DNA of 64,000 nt. Origin: Trichinella spiralis (taxonomy: Eukaryota; Nematoda; Enoplea; Trichinellida; Trichinellidae). The notes below the pieces were generated by a model, which was not told the origin of the DNA, did not search any database, and worked only from the letters and a program-made list of their open reading frames with translations. Location of the stretch: NCBI GenBank assembly GCA_000181795.3, contig CM012955.1, forward strand, positions 1-64,000, given 5' to 3'. A program made the position numbers and the translations under genes. Below, one piece after another: positions 25,325-39,559 of the stretch; within the stretch, counting starts at the first letter, position 1, and every line of letters begins with the position of its first letter.

Positions 25325-26296
25325 TGTTCCGGACGGAACAACACCGACCTAGTCGGTGTGACCTGGCCAAGGGCTGGTGCCCAGAAGTCGCGGGTAGGCC
25401 AAGAACAATACCCGCGCATCGCCGGCCAGATCGCTATCTGGGCGTCTGGCGGCTCTGAGTCGGGGTCAGAGAGACCCCCTGCTGCGCCTCGATCTATCGT
25501 CGTTCGCGAGACAATGGCGAGTGCGCCATAGCGGCGACGGCAGTCAGATCAAAGGGCGTGGAAATGGCCATCATGACGTGACTAGTAAGGGATTAGCGCA
25601 GGATCAAGAGATCCGAAGCATGACAACATAATTGAAGACTGACAAGGCTTTAGATCGGCGCCGGAGATAGCGAGCGCTCCCGCCGCGAGCGAGCTGCCTA
25701 TTGGTGGTTCGCGTTTGGGTCGACCGCGGGGCCGCCGACCCTGGCCCTATATATAGGGCTAGAAAGCGCGCCGCGCCAGACATACATATACATGGATAGA
25801 GAGAGATACGTCTGTGTGTGTATGCGTCAGTGGTACGATAGTTGTACAAGAGGACGCGTTGGTTGCGAGAAGTCGGCTTAGAATACGTGGTTTGCAGTAC
25901 TGGTTGCAGTATTGCCGTATTCCGAAGAGTCGAATTGGGAAGTGTAGACGAACCGAGTCGAAGTGCAAGGAAGGACGATCGAGCGAGAGACTCGTGCGTA
26001 CCTTATTGAAGGGCATTCGACTTACCGTTAGGAACAACGGTAGTCGCTCGGGTATTCGTACACTTCGAGCGTGCAGTCGCAACGTACAGAGTTAGCGGAG
26101 TTAGGGAACCGGAAGACGTCCGCGAAGGAGATCGCCATCGACGAGAGTTTTTGGACCCCGATCGCTGCCCACGCCGTGGAAGATACACCTCATCCACTCT
26201 TTATTATACAGTCCACTTACTTATCGGCCGGACGAACGAACGTCTGGTCTATTCATACCTGAACGTCAGATTACTGTCGCTAGTCTGACTCTAACA
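25325..26296. mobile_element. Solo long terminal repeat of an LTR retrotransposon
   Basis: A 972-bp island, clearly GC-richer than both flanks, begins TGTTCCGGACGGAACA (a perfect hairpin) and ends ...CTCTAACA, giving TGTT/AACA termini. It is bounded by identical 5-bp direct repeats CTCTG at 25320-25324 and 26297-26301, the expected target-site duplication. There is a palindromic TATA box near the middle and no gag-pol or second LTR, so it is a solo LTR left by recombination. A 5-bp duplication fits Gypsy or BEL/Pao elements; the family cannot be decided. Several frames are open across it, but this follows from its base composition; none is coding. Confidence 0.85.
25745..25758 (+). promoter_or_regulatory. 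Palindromic TATA box of the LTR
   Basis: CCCTATATATAGGG is a perfect 14-bp palindrome about 420 bp into the LTR, placed as expected for the U3/R promoter. The transcription start would lie some 25-30 bp downstream if the LTR is read on the plus strand; the palindrome itself does not fix orientation. Confidence 0.6.
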
Positions 26297-26301
26297 CTCT
26301 G
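26297..26301. repeat. Target-site duplication, right copy (CTCTG)
   Basis: Exact 5-bp match to 25320-25324. Confidence 0.8.
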
Positions 26302-27465
26302 CTTACCAGATACATAAACTAGTAGAGCTGGTTGCAACACTATATTTATAAAGGAATGTCTTTAACATTAACGTGTTTCTGGGATTTATAAGCAAATTCA
26401 AGAATAAGTAATTGTAATTCCAATAAGTTTTACTGAGTTAATTTTTTAGCAAAACTTCTGCGTAATAATTACTGAAAATATATCATAAATGTTGATTATT
26501 TATTAAGCTTGCTGCATTCTTCATTTTAATTCAGTATCCACATGATATGCTGTTTGCATAATGTCAGGATTTGGGGATCAGTAAATCGCGGCAAGACAAA
26601 ATCTAATTAGATTTCTTGGTTTTGAAATTTGAAAGAAACTTGTCATTACAATTTCCGCTTACTGAGATTTATTAAAAAGTCTGTTGCATAGCAATAACAT
26701 TTGAATTTTTATGAATTGTTAGAAGCTGATTAAATGAAAAGTTCTAATTTTCGCAACCAAAAGATAAGTTCAACCAATTTAAAATTGAAAATGAAACCTA
26801 GTATAATAAATACAAAGTTACATATCACAATAATAAAAATTACTGCATGAAATTAGCTTCTAGCATTTGTAATTATTTGTAATTTAAAGTGTCGATATTA
26901 AGGTAAACCATTAAATTCTTTTTGTAAGTAAAAAGTGCGCAAACCTCTAACCAGTTCAACAAAAATATAGCAATTGGACAGAATATGAAAGTTTGCAAAT
27001 AATAACTTGAGAGTCATTATATGCATACTGTTGCTTACTGTAATCGGATGTGGTTTATACCAATTTATTATATTGTATTTAAATAATGTTTTACGCGAAT
27101 TTATCCTTAAATACTGTTTAATTGCATGATTTGTCTTTCTGCTATAAATCGTGTATTATAATTTTTTTGCTTTTGGAATTGCCATTTTCATATTATGGTG
27201 TTCAATTTATAATGGATTCTTCAACATATAAAATAATTATATTTATTGATATGTTTTTAAATGCTACAGACATGCGCTTTAACATAGAAACGCCTCAAGT
27301 TATTCTAGTGGGAACAAACCGGTGCACCCTTTTCATAAATTGTATCGTTATTACAATTGGGAGTGTCAATTAGAAATGAATTGTTTTAGTTTTGGTTAAT
27401 GGCAAGTTTTTTTCCTGCTCAATACGAATAGCAGTTGTTCGCAACGAATTAGTGAATCAATTCTC
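26302..27465. other. Spacer between LTR and SLC25A42
   Basis: AT-rich, no gene supported. A plus-strand open frame at 27122-27373 is hydrophobic and has no recognisable family. Confidence 0.5.
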
Positions 27466-27468
27466 AGT

Positions 27469-29302
27469 ATGCCAATTGATGCTCAACAAAAAGAAGTAAT
27501 ATATTAATTTATCGCTTACTGTTAACATATATATTTGTTTATGAAAGGTAATTTAAATGAATTGACGTTTCTTTCAGATGGCCCAACATTACAAAATCGT
27601 TACTTCTTTAAGCGCTGGCGCTATTGCTGGAGCAATTGCCAAAACGGCTATAGCGCCACTAGATCGAACAAAAATTAACTTCCAAGGTATTATTATTTCT
27701 TTAAAACTGAACTACAGAGTTTTCTGCTAATAAACGTCAGTGGATATGCACTTCCTTGTAAAAATGTAACATTACTTTCTCTTACATTTCTGTCAAAACA
27801 GTGATTTATATTTTGCATTTTTTTAATATTCTATCTTTAATTATATATTAGGTAATATATATAATATAAGGTATTGCAGTTTCATAAAAGTTATTTACTG
27901 ATAACCCAGTAATAATTTTTATTTGAAGTACTCATTAATATGTACAATGAATGCATGATTTTTTCTTTTTTATATAGTTGTACTGGATGAAGTTCTCACA
28001 ATTGGGTAAGCAATGATAAATGCAAACTATATTAAGCTCTGTTGATAGTTGTATACAGTTCCTTATAATAAACATAACTAGTTTATATTTGGAAAATATG
28101 AATTTGAAATAATGAGTTTGGAATTTTCTTTAGTTTCAACCAGACATTATTCATTTAAAGAAGCTGCGAAATTTATAAAGGAAACGTACCGTCAGCAAGG
28201 ATTCATTGCACTTTATCGAGGCAACTCAGCTACAATGGCACGTGTTATTCCATTTGCTGCTGTTCAGTACTGTGCACATGAGCAATGGAAGCATGTTTTG
28301 CAAGTAGATAGGCCCAAGTAATATTTACAGTTTGCTTATTTTACAGCTATTCACGATTATTTCACCTCCATCAGCTCTTCTACACCACTGCGTCGATATA
28401 TAGCCGGTTCGATGGCAGGTGTTACAGCTACATCAGTGACTTATCCTCTAGATTTGGCTAAAGCCTGCTTGTCTGTTAGTCGCAAATCTCAGTAAAATGC
28501 TTTTATTTTTAATACTGTTTAATTTTCTACACATAATTGTTAAATTTTAACCTTAAGGTATAAAACTCTCATTGCTGTTTTCGTTAAAATCTGGCACGTC
28601 GATGGACCTTTGGCGTTGTACCGAGGAATCATACCAACCTTACTTGGTGTCATTCCTTATGCGGGAACAAGTTTCTTTACATTTGAAAGCCTTAAAAATT
28701 TTCAGCATGGTATTGTTTTAGGAATCAAATTTTAAAACCTCTAATTTACTTTGATTTAGAAAGGACAGGCCGTCCAGCAACTGCACTAGAAAAGCTAATA
28801 TTTGGTGCCATTGCTGGCTTGTGCGGACAGAGTGCTTCCTATCCATTGGATATTGTGCGCAGGAGGTAAATTGTTTGTGCTCGTTATAAAGAAGAAGTGC
28901 AGTAATGCATAACTTTTCCCATTGTCGATAGTTTTGTTTAATTTCAAGACTAAATTATTTTTATTATAATTTCTTATCCTATTTTATATTCTTATCTTAT
29001 AAAAGAAAAGTTTAACCAAATGAAAAATCGCCTCCCTTCAAAGAGTTCAATTTGAAATAAGTTTATTTTTAATTTAATTTAATTTAATTTACTCTTTTAG
29101 AATGCAAACCGGTGTGGTTCCTCAGTCAAGCTCCATTTCGCAAATCGTTCGAAGCGTCGCTATTCACGAGGGTGTTGTTCATGGGCTGTACAAAGGACTT
29201 AGTATGAATTGGATCAAAGGCCCAATAGCTGTAGGCATTAGCTTCACAGTTTATGATACTTTTTTACGATTTATTCGCAGTTATCCATCACTGTTCTCGT
29301 AA
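27469..29302 (+). CDS. SLC25A42: Mitochondrial coenzyme A carrier, SLC25A42 type
   Basis: Seven exons: 27469-27495, 27578-27686, 28134-28317, 28375-28491, 28558-28709, 28760-28865, 29101-29302; 897 nt, 298 aa (human 318). All three SLC25 repeats are present with their signatures: PLDRTK (residues 36-41), PLDLAK and [11 protein letters not shown]25A42-like landmarks include [52 protein letters not shown] and [20 protein letters not shown]. The family exchanges cytosolic CoA and dephospho-CoA for matrix adenine nucleotides across the inner membrane. The N terminus is short, which is normal for carriers. AG at 27466-27467 lies one nucleotide before the ATG, so the mRNA leader must begin almost at the start codon if that site is used. 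Exon 4 uses the second of two nearby acceptors, because only that one keeps frame. Confidence 0.95.
29069..29091. repeat. (TTTAA)n run in the last SLC25A42 intron
   Basis: About four to five copies of TTTAA directly before the acceptor of exon 7. Confidence 0.7.
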
Positions 29303-31867
29303 AAGTGACTAACAATAATAAATTGTAACGTAGTGATAGTGTATTTTTTAGAAAAATGTTCAATTATGATTTTCAAAGACAGTTGATTAAACTGTATATT
29401 TGCTTTATTTATCATTCAAATTTGAATTAAACTTCCACATTTTTTTGAATTGAATTACTGTATTTCTGTTTAATTCAACATATTTAAAATAATATCACCT
29501 TTCTTGAGCATCTGATATGCAGTTACAGTAGGAATGGACTCACAAAGGGCAAATTGAAATTAAAATGTAAGCTGTAAATGAATTCTTGAAAATGCATAAG
29601 AAAAATATATGATATTATACTTTCATAAATAAAACGGATTAATAAATAAATGCGATCCGTATAATAAATGAAATCACGTGATATTGATTTTGTTCTAGTC
29701 CGCATTTAATTACAGATGATTTAGCAATTGATCAACAGCATTTATGTTTATAATTGATTGTTGCAAAATGCAATCTTAATTTATTAGTATTTTGTTTTCA
29801 AAAAAAGCATCAGTTCTTAAGAAAGACAAAAAGAATAAGACATAATACTTACCAATTGTTGCTGTATATGTGAAAGAGATGATGTGAAGAAGAACAGTTG
29901 AAGTGGTTAAAAAAGGCGTTCTCCTTTTGTACTTTTCTTGGTGATGACGTCAATAGAAGAAGAAGATGAACGATTATTGATGCAGTGAGTGAGTGTGGGA
30001 GGTTTGTAAAATGCATTTGTTATGCTTCATTCTGTTTTGAAGTTTGGCGATGTTGCCGCAATAAATTAAGTTTATTGTGTTGAAAATCGTGAAGCGAGAT
30101 TGGATCGGAAGCAAAATTAGCTCGACAATTATGTGACAGATTGTGAAGTGCAAAGTTCAGTTGGATGAGTAGACGCCCAAAATGGCTGGTCAGCTGACAA
30201 GCGTGTAGGATTTAATTTAGTGACAATTTTTCAAAAGGAGTACATTTGATCACTGAGAAGCACTATTCAAATCAGAATGCAAATGTTCACATTTGAATCA
30301 GTCTGATGCAGAAGTGAAAAGACCAGTGTAATTGGATAATCCAACGACTACTTACTTACACGCTGTATTTGTTTTGAATCGCTTTTGCAAAATCCATCCA
30401 CCCATTGTGAAATAATAACGCACGTGCGATTTTATTCCATATATATTTGTGTTCGTTTTTCAAATTGCATTGTATTCATAAAACGAGGGCACTTTTATCG
30501 TAGATATATAGATTCAAGTGCAATCAGATTGAACATTCATTATGATGAGCCTTCCTTGTCTTTGCATTTTCTAGTGTCTAACATCGATTGGCATGCAATA
30601 GTGAAGAAAATCTCATTTTGGTGCTGAAACATTGCAGTTGGCGATATTCACTAGCACAGATGACGATCAAACTGCTGGTCAGTTTCTATTATTCCTATTA
30701 GTACGCCAATGCAATGCAAATTAGCGTTGCAGGCAGTGAATGCACACGGCTAATTTGAATAACTGATAAATTGGATAAGACTACTTCGCCTAGCCTCTTT
30801 CCTGTTCATTTTGCTACTACTAAAAGGAAGTAGCTTCGCCTTATCTTCACAGTGTAGTGTGCTCGCTGCTTTTGCAATTTGCTGCGTTGCACTTTCTATG
30901 CAAAAATATTCATTTATCTTGTTTGTTTTGTTTATTATTATTATTATGTGAGTAATAATGCGCAAGAAATAGTACAACGTTAATGTTGTGTAATAGCGTT
31001 CAATTTAATAAATATCTGAAGAAAGAAAAAAATTCTTTTACTTGTTAAAATGAAGTGCGATGCTAAAATGTTGAAAGAATTGCTAAGCGGCAGGAAATTT
31101 TATTAACAAAGCACTAGAAATAGCACTTTGACTAAAATTCAATTCCGCCACTGTGCGCAACAGTAATTGGACATCACCTTTAACAAAGTTAATTTTTCAT
31201 CAGCCATTCACAAAATTATTCATCCTTCCTTGTACAATTTCATCATATTTCCATTTTTCAATTTATTTCATTATTTTGCTTCTTATTTTCTCTCTTTTTC
31301 ATTTTTTATTCATTTTATACTGATGATTATGCTGCATACTATTGCTTATACAATAATAACAATGATTATTAGAGTTATTAAATAGTATTATGAAGATGAC
31401 AATAGTAGAGTGATATGTATTGTTGTTTGCTCATTGAAAATTGTTGCTGGATTTCTAATTCGAGCAAATGAAATGCGGATTATATGTCAAATTAAACTGG
31501 ATAGATATACAATACATTTTTGAATGAAGATGAGGAAATTGTCGTTGGAAAAAGAAAATGTGGAAGGATAAAATAAGAAGAATGAAGCGACGACAGCCGG
31601 CAGCTAGCCACATAGCTGATGCGTGCATTCATGTGAAAATTACACAATGAACATATAACAAACTGGCGAGCATATGACATCGTTAACAGACAATCAGGGG
31701 TACGGTTGCCTGACAACCAACCAATGAAAAAGACAAAAGTAGTGTAACAGTGTTTGTTGCTAAAGGCAGATCGCTAGGCTACGCGTCAAAAAATATTCTT
31801 ATTCTTATTAATATTATTAATAATAATATTATTATTATTGTTGCTGATGTTTCGGATTTTTTCTTTA
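29303..31867. other. Convergent spacer between SLC25A42 and NCS-2
   Basis: No gene supported. Some mid-part sequence (29900-30700) is less AT-rich, with a CRE-like TGACGTCA near 29945. Plus- and minus-strand open frames of 60-80 codons have no family match by eye. Confidence 0.5.
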
Positions 31868-32591
31868 TCACTTTTTCATGTCGTTTGTCAAAATTTGATA
31901 TAGCTCTTTGTCGGCAAGACATCCATCGACAAATTCTTTCAACGTTAATTCTTTGTCTTTATTTGAATCCATTTTTTCAAAAATCATTTTTGCTCGACGA
32001 TGTGGTGAATCATCAGTTGAGCGAGTAACGTCTGGCCCAAGCATATCGTAAATTGCCTGTAAAATGAAATATTAAAATCCAAAATCAACGTCACATTTTA
32101 TAAAAATTTACTAACTTCAATAATTCGGACCATTTCTTTTTCATCGATAGTTCCATTACCATCAATGTCATACATACGAAATGCCCATTCTAGCTTCTTT
32201 TCTGGTGTTCCGCTAGAAGTGACATTTATAGCCAAAAGAAATTCTTTGAAGTCAATAAATCCAGAATTATCCGTGTCGAACGTTCGAAAGACATGCTCAC
32301 AGAACGCTTCCGCTGAGCCGGAGGGAAAAAAGTCCTTGTACACTTTGATAAATTGATCTTTCGTCAAATGCCCCTTGGGACAGTCTTGCTAAAATGTAAT
32401 ATTCAAAAAAAGTAAACATTTCACCAATATTAGCCATAGAACAATAATCATTATGAAAAATTTCCCAAACATATACTTACAACGAAACCTTTGTACCATT
32501 CTTTTATTTGCTCTTCAGAGAAGCTCGTGTTTTTCTTCAAAAAGTCCAAATCATCTTTAGAAAGCTTCGGACGACTATTCTTTGCTCCCAT
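31868..32591 (-). CDS. ncs-2: Neuronal calcium sensor, NCS-2/neurocalcin-hippocalcin type
   Basis: Three exons: 32481-32591, 32116-32388, 31868-32056; 573 nt, 190 aa, the standard family length. It starts MGAKNS, an N-myristoylation signal (Gly2, Ser6). EF1 is degenerate, with the usual Cys-Pro ([12 protein letters not shown]). EF2 loop is residues 75-86 ([12 protein letters not shown]), EF3 111-122 ([12 protein letters not shown]) and EF4 158-169 ([12 protein letters not shown]), all with good calcium ligands. It is closer to nematode NCS-2 and vertebrate neurocalcin/hippocalcin than to NCS-1/frequenin ([20 protein letters not shown]). Such proteins move to membranes on calcium binding in neurons. 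Intron 2 uses a GTTAGT donor. AG at 32603-32604 lies 11 nt upstream of the ATG. A very long gene-free region follows upstream. Confidence 0.97.
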
Positions 32592-35500
32592 ACTGCTTGC
32601 TCCTGTTCAGAACAAATGAATGTACAGAAAAGAGGTTGAAAAAGAAACCCTTTTTCTCTTACTTGTTTTAACAATTAAAATTGTTCAAACTGATTGTATA
32701 AAAATATTTTTTCAGAAATATAAAATCTACAGCAATATTATTATAAATAAAGGAAGAATAAGAATTATTTCACCATGTAGTCAGTCATAGCAATGATAAA
32801 GTGGGAAAACAGCTGTACACTGTTTCGAATGTGATGCTCTGAACGCATGCGTGCGTTTCGCAAAGAGGCAGGCTCTCTCTGACTGGATCATTCAAACGGA
32901 AACGCGGAATGCTTTACGACCTCAAAGCACAACTGAATTTACTCCCACTTGCGCATAATTTTTAATTCCAAATCGATGTCAAAATTAAACATCGTACATC
33001 TTTTATTTCACAATCACTAAATAAATCACAGTCAACAAACCTTTAACTTTAGTTTCAACTTTAAACTCTCTAAACACGCAAAAAACATGTTTCATTAATA
33101 ATCAATCATTAGCTTACTTTTTCCATTTACATCTTCATTCAAGTCATATGCAAAAGCAACTTACAAATGATTCATCACTTTTCATTCATCTATTGAAATG
33201 TTAAGCAATTATCAAAATTTTCACTGATAAATAGCATAAACTTAAAGTCATTAAACATATAACATGATAATTGATAATAATTTAATTCAAAATTTCTATA
33301 AAATTCACTCTAAACAGTTACAACGTTGAAAGTTCAAACTCTTTTCAAGCGCAATTAATCAAATACACCATTTGCATAATAGAAATAAAGATCTGTGTAC
33401 TTGCATTAATCAACGCCATTGCTACTGTAACTTCATAAACAGTTTTACACGCTTCAACACAAACAAGCTTACCATAATTGCTTGCATTTGACTTTTTGCT
33501 TAAATGCAACATTCAATACTTTAGTAAAGCTTCACACTTTGCTATAATTCAATTCCTTTGCTATGTTTAGTTAATTTAATTTTTACCATCAAAACAGCAG
33601 CATCTTAAATTTAATGGAAATATCATTTAACTGCAAATTTGAATAATCATACACACTGTTCTACAATTTATAGCTAATGTTAAAAATTAGCACTTTCACT
33701 TGGAAACAGTAATTTGTTTGTATTTAACGCTTCACAAGTATACAATTTCAATAATACATTATTAGTATTATTACTTTCTTATATGAAATTTCAGTTTTTG
33801 CAAAATTAAACTTCATATTTGCCATTGGTTAAAGTTGAGAAAAAAATTGACAATTAACTTTATTATTATATGCAAAATTCACTATCATTTTAATTGAATT
33901 TTAAATAAGCACTATGCAATAATCACTTTTACAGTTTTCAACTAATTTTACATCCAATTACTCATTTGCTAACATGAACCAATTTCTTCTGCCTGTAATT
34001 GCAGATGTATTTTATTTTACGTTAGATAATTTACTAAATATACATCTGAACTTCCTTCAATTATTACTTAATAAATAAAATTTGAATTGTATTATCATAT
34101 TACAAACAAATATTATTATTCAGCAGCTACATTATTTGCACAAGTTGAAATAATTACTAAAAATAATTTGTATCAAAATATTTTTCTTATATTTAATTAA
34201 CTGATCCCAGTTAGTTCGATGACAAATTGCTGAGTATACATTTGGTGTTCTTATAATTTGACTATTTGCTAATTTAAATGTTGACAAATAAGTTATTCCA
34301 TATAATGGAATAGATTTGAGTGCAAAAAGTGCAAGTTTTACTGAAAAAATGCACAGTTGTGCTGGAATTTTAAAATAAATAACTGCAACAATATCTGATT
34401 GTTTTTTTCGCACTAATTGCTTTTCAATATCAGTATCATTATCATAGCAAAAATTAATGTAAATCAGTTTCTCAACTCCATACGCAACATTATAGTTATT
34501 CAAAAGCATTGAAAATAAAAATAAAAGTAAAACAATTCCTTCAATTATTATTCATCATTAGAAAGGATGATCAGTTTTGTGACTGAAACTATTGACGACA
34601 AATCAATGACTTCCCATTTCGAAGAATTAGTTTAAACCCATTGACAATTTAATTACATGCACATTGATTAAACTGCAGTGCTGAATTTAAAAAATTTAGT
34701 TTTTAATGTTCACAATAATTAATAATGTTTCATTTTTGTTCACTCTATTATATTATATTTTCCTCAATAGTATAATCATTTTCATTCTGTATTTCCATAC
34801 ATATTTTTCAGTATTCAATTCTAGCTAATCTTAGAAATAATAACAATGACAGGCTGTAAAAGAGAAATTATTAAATTACTATTCACTGCAACACATAAAT
34901 AGCATATTTAACTTATTATTATTATTATTATTATTATCAGCTTGCATTAATTTTCATTTTCATTCATTATATACCACATATTAGTGAAATAGTAAAAAAA
35001 CGAGTAAATCATTGTGTAAAATTAAAATTTAGTGAGCATAAAAAATTATCACCTCAAATATTTTCAATTTGCTGAAATAGTTTTTCAAAAAAATAAGTTG
35101 TAAAACATTTTATAAACAAGTAGAAAAAATCAATTGATATTCAATATATTTCAATCTAATTTTTAAGTTATTTTTTTTTTCAAATATTACTTGCCCATAG
35201 ATAAATAAATGATTATTGATCATGAGTGATGAAAAAAATTTCTATTAAGAAACTGTTCAATGCTCAAATGTAATAGAATTATACACAAGTAGTTGGATGG
35301 CAGCAATTTCACATTCAGTTTAAATGAAGAAAACGTTCATCATAAATGAACAAGCAAGTGAAAGCAATCTTTTCACCTCTAAATTTATCCTCTACAAAAT
35401 CACAGCACAACATTTATAAGCAATCATCTGTCTGTTTATGAGGCAAAAACCATTAGTACTCTTCCAAATATTCTCTTCACTTCAGAATGCGGCTATAAAT

Positions 35501-38500
35501 TTCCTTTTAGACTATTTTGACTGCAACTGCACTCCGCATATCGCATGGGCATATTTTTTGGTGTTATAAGAAGCACAATGAAACGAAACAAAATCGACGA
35601 AACGTGCAAAACATAACCAAAACAAAATTATATCAATAAGAGAAATGTGAAAAAGAAGTGAGCTGAAATTTTGCTTGATTTATCTTCTTAGGATAAGAAA
35701 TTAAACAAAAAATCATTATTTTTAAAAGCATACCACTAGATAAATAAAACCATTGAATGTATCAAATTTAACCTATAAAAGTTTAACAAAGTCTGATAAA
35801 ATATACAAGTGAAAATTTTGAAAGATAATGTATTATTACCAAAAGGCAGCTGTTCACACGAATGCAACAGCAAAGCAATCCATTGTTGAATATGTATTTA
35901 CGCTTACAAAAAGTCTCTTAAGCAAATTAATGCTGCTACAAATTCTGCTATGCTTAATTTTTTTCCAGTCTATATGTCGTTCATTGAATTGTCTTCCAAT
36001 AGTAGGCTATTTTCGCATGCAATAGCAAGCAGTAGATTTATTCAACTTTACTACTTTTATAAATTATACTAAAAAAGAAATCGAGTGGAAAATAGCTTCA
36101 CCATTCATTTAGGCAAAGTAATTGCCGGATACGACTTAACGCATTGAAAATGATGTGAAATGCCACTTTATTGCATCACTAAAAAATTGTAATTTTCTTG
36201 TATTTACGCATAAACAATGCGTTGAATGAATAAAAATATAAACCCTTTTATGAGAGCAATAATATTTCCACTGTTATTGACAGTATACAACATTGATCAG
36301 TTTGGTAAAGACAAGCTGAATAACTTGATGAACAAACTGAAAAACCATCACTTATCACATCGACCTTTAGAAAGAAAAGTTCTTTATTTTCATAATTTCT
36401 GATGTTTCAGTAATGTTTTTGTAAAATAGCACACATCATATATATAAAGCATCATATATACTAATAATAATAGGTAAAGTATTCTGCTTTGGGTGATTAT
36501 TCAACATGGAATATGTGAAAGATAAAACTTTCAGTCAACATAAACGAGTTAAACTAAGTAGCCTATTCAAAAAAATATTATTCATATGGACAAAAGAAAA
36601 AAGCACACCTGCTTAATAGTACAGTAAATAATGTGCAAAAAGTTGACAATTTTTTAAATCAATTTTACAAAGCAAGGCTGGACAACTACCACACTAGTAC
36701 AGCAATCATAATAAATCACACCAGGAAACTATATGGAGCGGCAGTTTATTCATTCATTTTTAGGAAAATTTTTGAAAACAATAAACAATACTTGCTTGAC
36801 TTCGATTATATGCTATTAAAATAATAGCAGTTAAACAGACGTAAGCAGAACAGCCTGTTTCAAACATAAAATTAAACTCATCGGTGAAGCGATTTTTCAA
36901 AAGTATATCGATTAATAACTTTACCTTTAAATATGCTAATTCTTCGATAATTCTAATTTACAAAAACAGACAATAAAATAAAGAAATCTATAAACATCAT
37001 TTCCCAAAATAAGAAAAATTTTTCGCAAAAATCAATTAAAATATGGTAGAATTTCATTTTTAAAAAATAACAAAAAAACAAAATCTATAATTATTTATGA
37101 TATTCTTCATTTTAAAATGCAATTGATTTCATTTCACTTTACTAAACGCTACAAAACATAAACGAAAGCGATGGCGGAAAATTGAAATTTCCATTGCTTA
37201 CTTATAAGTATGAATGAGCCAAATTGTTTGTTTTTTTCAGAGTAGCATATTTTCTTAAACAGTTGATTTTAACATATTTTCTTGGGATCTAGTTAATTTT
37301 CAACGCATTCCACTATATTTCAGTAACTGACATTAAACTTTATCATAACATTTATTAGAAAAGTAATTTTTAACAGTCTAAATTCACAAACTTGCATCAA
37401 AATACTTTCAGCAACAACATTTATGCAAAGCAGAGTAAGCATGCCAAATGTTAAAACATGAAAATGCAACTAAACCGATCTCTAACAATAGACCTCTTGA
37501 AGACTGCATTATTGAGTGATTTTAAAAGAAAATAAAAGCTAAACTTTAAATGGATATATTTTTTAAAATGATGAAAAATTCATAAATTTATAAAAAACTT
37601 TTATTTCAAAAAACAGCATTATTACTTGTGAGTTTCAAATTTCCTTTGTTTAAATGATAACCTTTGCTAAATATGCTAGAGATTATATGCCAAATATTTT
37701 AACAATTTGTCAAACTATTTAAATAATGCGTCATTTAACAATTGATTAATTGTACGAAAACTTTCAGGTAATTAAATTACATTAAAGTACGATTGAAGAA
37801 GTATTCAATAACAGTTGCGGGAAAACCAATTTAAAGTAACTTTTTATTTGGTGGAAATGAGAAATATTTTCAATGGAGTGTAAGTTTTATTTAAAAATGT
37901 AAAGCGAACAACAATACTTTTCTTATAAGAACAGTATTCAACAGAGCGGCAATATTTTAAAATAAAATATTCATGAAATATTAACAAACTATATACATAC
38001 AAATAAGTCTATAAAGAGAGAGAGCAACAATTTATTGAATAATATATGCCATTCACTGACTAATATTGTAGTGTAATAAATAAATTACATAATTTCAGAT
38101 GGAATTTTGCATTTTATGACTTTTAGCAAAATGACACTTAATAAACACTGAAACGCGATACACATGCTTATGCAACTTGATCTGAATTATAAACTTAAAA
38201 TATAATAATTCAAAAAATGAAATCACAAATTAGCAATAATTTTTCATCTAATACATAAGCAGCAGCTGATCGAATAAAAGTAATAAATAAAAAACAAAAG
38301 AAACATTTTAATAAATTTGCATTGCTATTCTAAAACAAGCAAGATGAATTTTCTCACTTTCATCCCTTTCAGTTGGTTAGATTCGCAAAACTTTTTCATG
38401 CAGGTTGCATTTTGATTTTGCATACTGTTACACATTAGACGGTTGTCATCAAAATTAAACAAAAATTTAATATTTAAATTACTGGGCAAAGAAGGGAGTT

Positions 38501-39559
38501 GTGCCTTTTACTTATTTCAATATTAGAAAATTAAGAAAAGCAACTTTCCATATAATATGCTTAAATTTTTGCACCTAATAGAAATGACAGCAATCACAAT
38601 CAATTTGCCCCAAGTATTTATTAGATGGTGGTAGAAATTTTCAACTCAAAAAATTAAAATTTTAATTAAAAATTTACCCTTCTTTGTAAGATGATTCGTT
38701 TTATTTTTAACAATTGCTCACAAAACAATTTATATTATAAACTAATCAGCTAGGCATATTCATGGTCCAGAAAAATTCCTCTACAAACTAAAACCCGTAT
38801 AAGTCCTTGGTAAAATCAATTAATATTTTTGATACTTTATACATTATCAGAAAATGCTTGTTAAAATACCCATGGGATGTTAATCATGCAAATGTAAAAT
38901 ATTTCATAAGAATACATTTCATAGAAAAATGTTTTAGTACTGCCTCTTTTCTAATCTCCACATTATTATCTAATTTGGGATTCAGGAATGGAAAATTTTG
39001 GTTACTGAATAAATTCTATTGTTTATTTTCATAGTAAAATGGAATACACTTTTCATTCAACAAAAGCAATCTATACTTCACATTTTAATTGCTTTTTAAA
39101 TAAAATACTGCAAAAATAAGTCTTCATTTGTAATGTTTGCAATGAAAACAAATTTTTATGCATATTCATGAAACAAATTGCTTAAATTAAAATATATATT
39201 CATGTTCATCAAATATATTATTCACATTCTTAAAATCATATGCTGATCGTATTTGGTTTCATTAATTCAAAGCAAATAATTCAAATTTATAATATCTAGG
39301 CATGTTAGAATTAAAATGTTCTAATACATGCAAATTTTTAGAAATATAAATTTTTTAAATATCAGCACATACCTTCAATGTGAGGAAAAGAACTGTTTGA
39401 ATTTTATTTGACGAACTTTGCTTTTCGTTATCCAGAAAATGACACGATTTGCAACAAATCCTAAAGTTAATTAAATTGATAACTGGTAAAGAAAAGAAAA
39501 AAAACAAGAAAAGTAGCAATAGAAAAGTTGACGAAAAGGTCGAAAAAATATGATTTAAA

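Noticed and set aside
25286-26262. Several overlapping open frames on both strands in the GC-rich island
   Set aside because: Explained by the high GC of the solo LTR, which makes stops rare; no protein family matches.
28346-28374. Upstream acceptor (TTTTACAG at 28346) for SLC25A42 exon 4
   Set aside because: Using it breaks the frame into the conserved second carrier repeat; the acceptor at 28374 keeps frame.
31492-31716. Minus-strand open frame beginning MSGNRTPDCLLT
   Set aside because: Resembles a spurious translation often seen in automated annotation; no motif, splice signal or conservation argument supports it.
34132-34509. 125-codon minus-strand open frame
   Set aside because: Longest frame in the gene-free stretch, but amino-acid content follows AT-rich codons and no family, signal peptide or splice pairing is visible.
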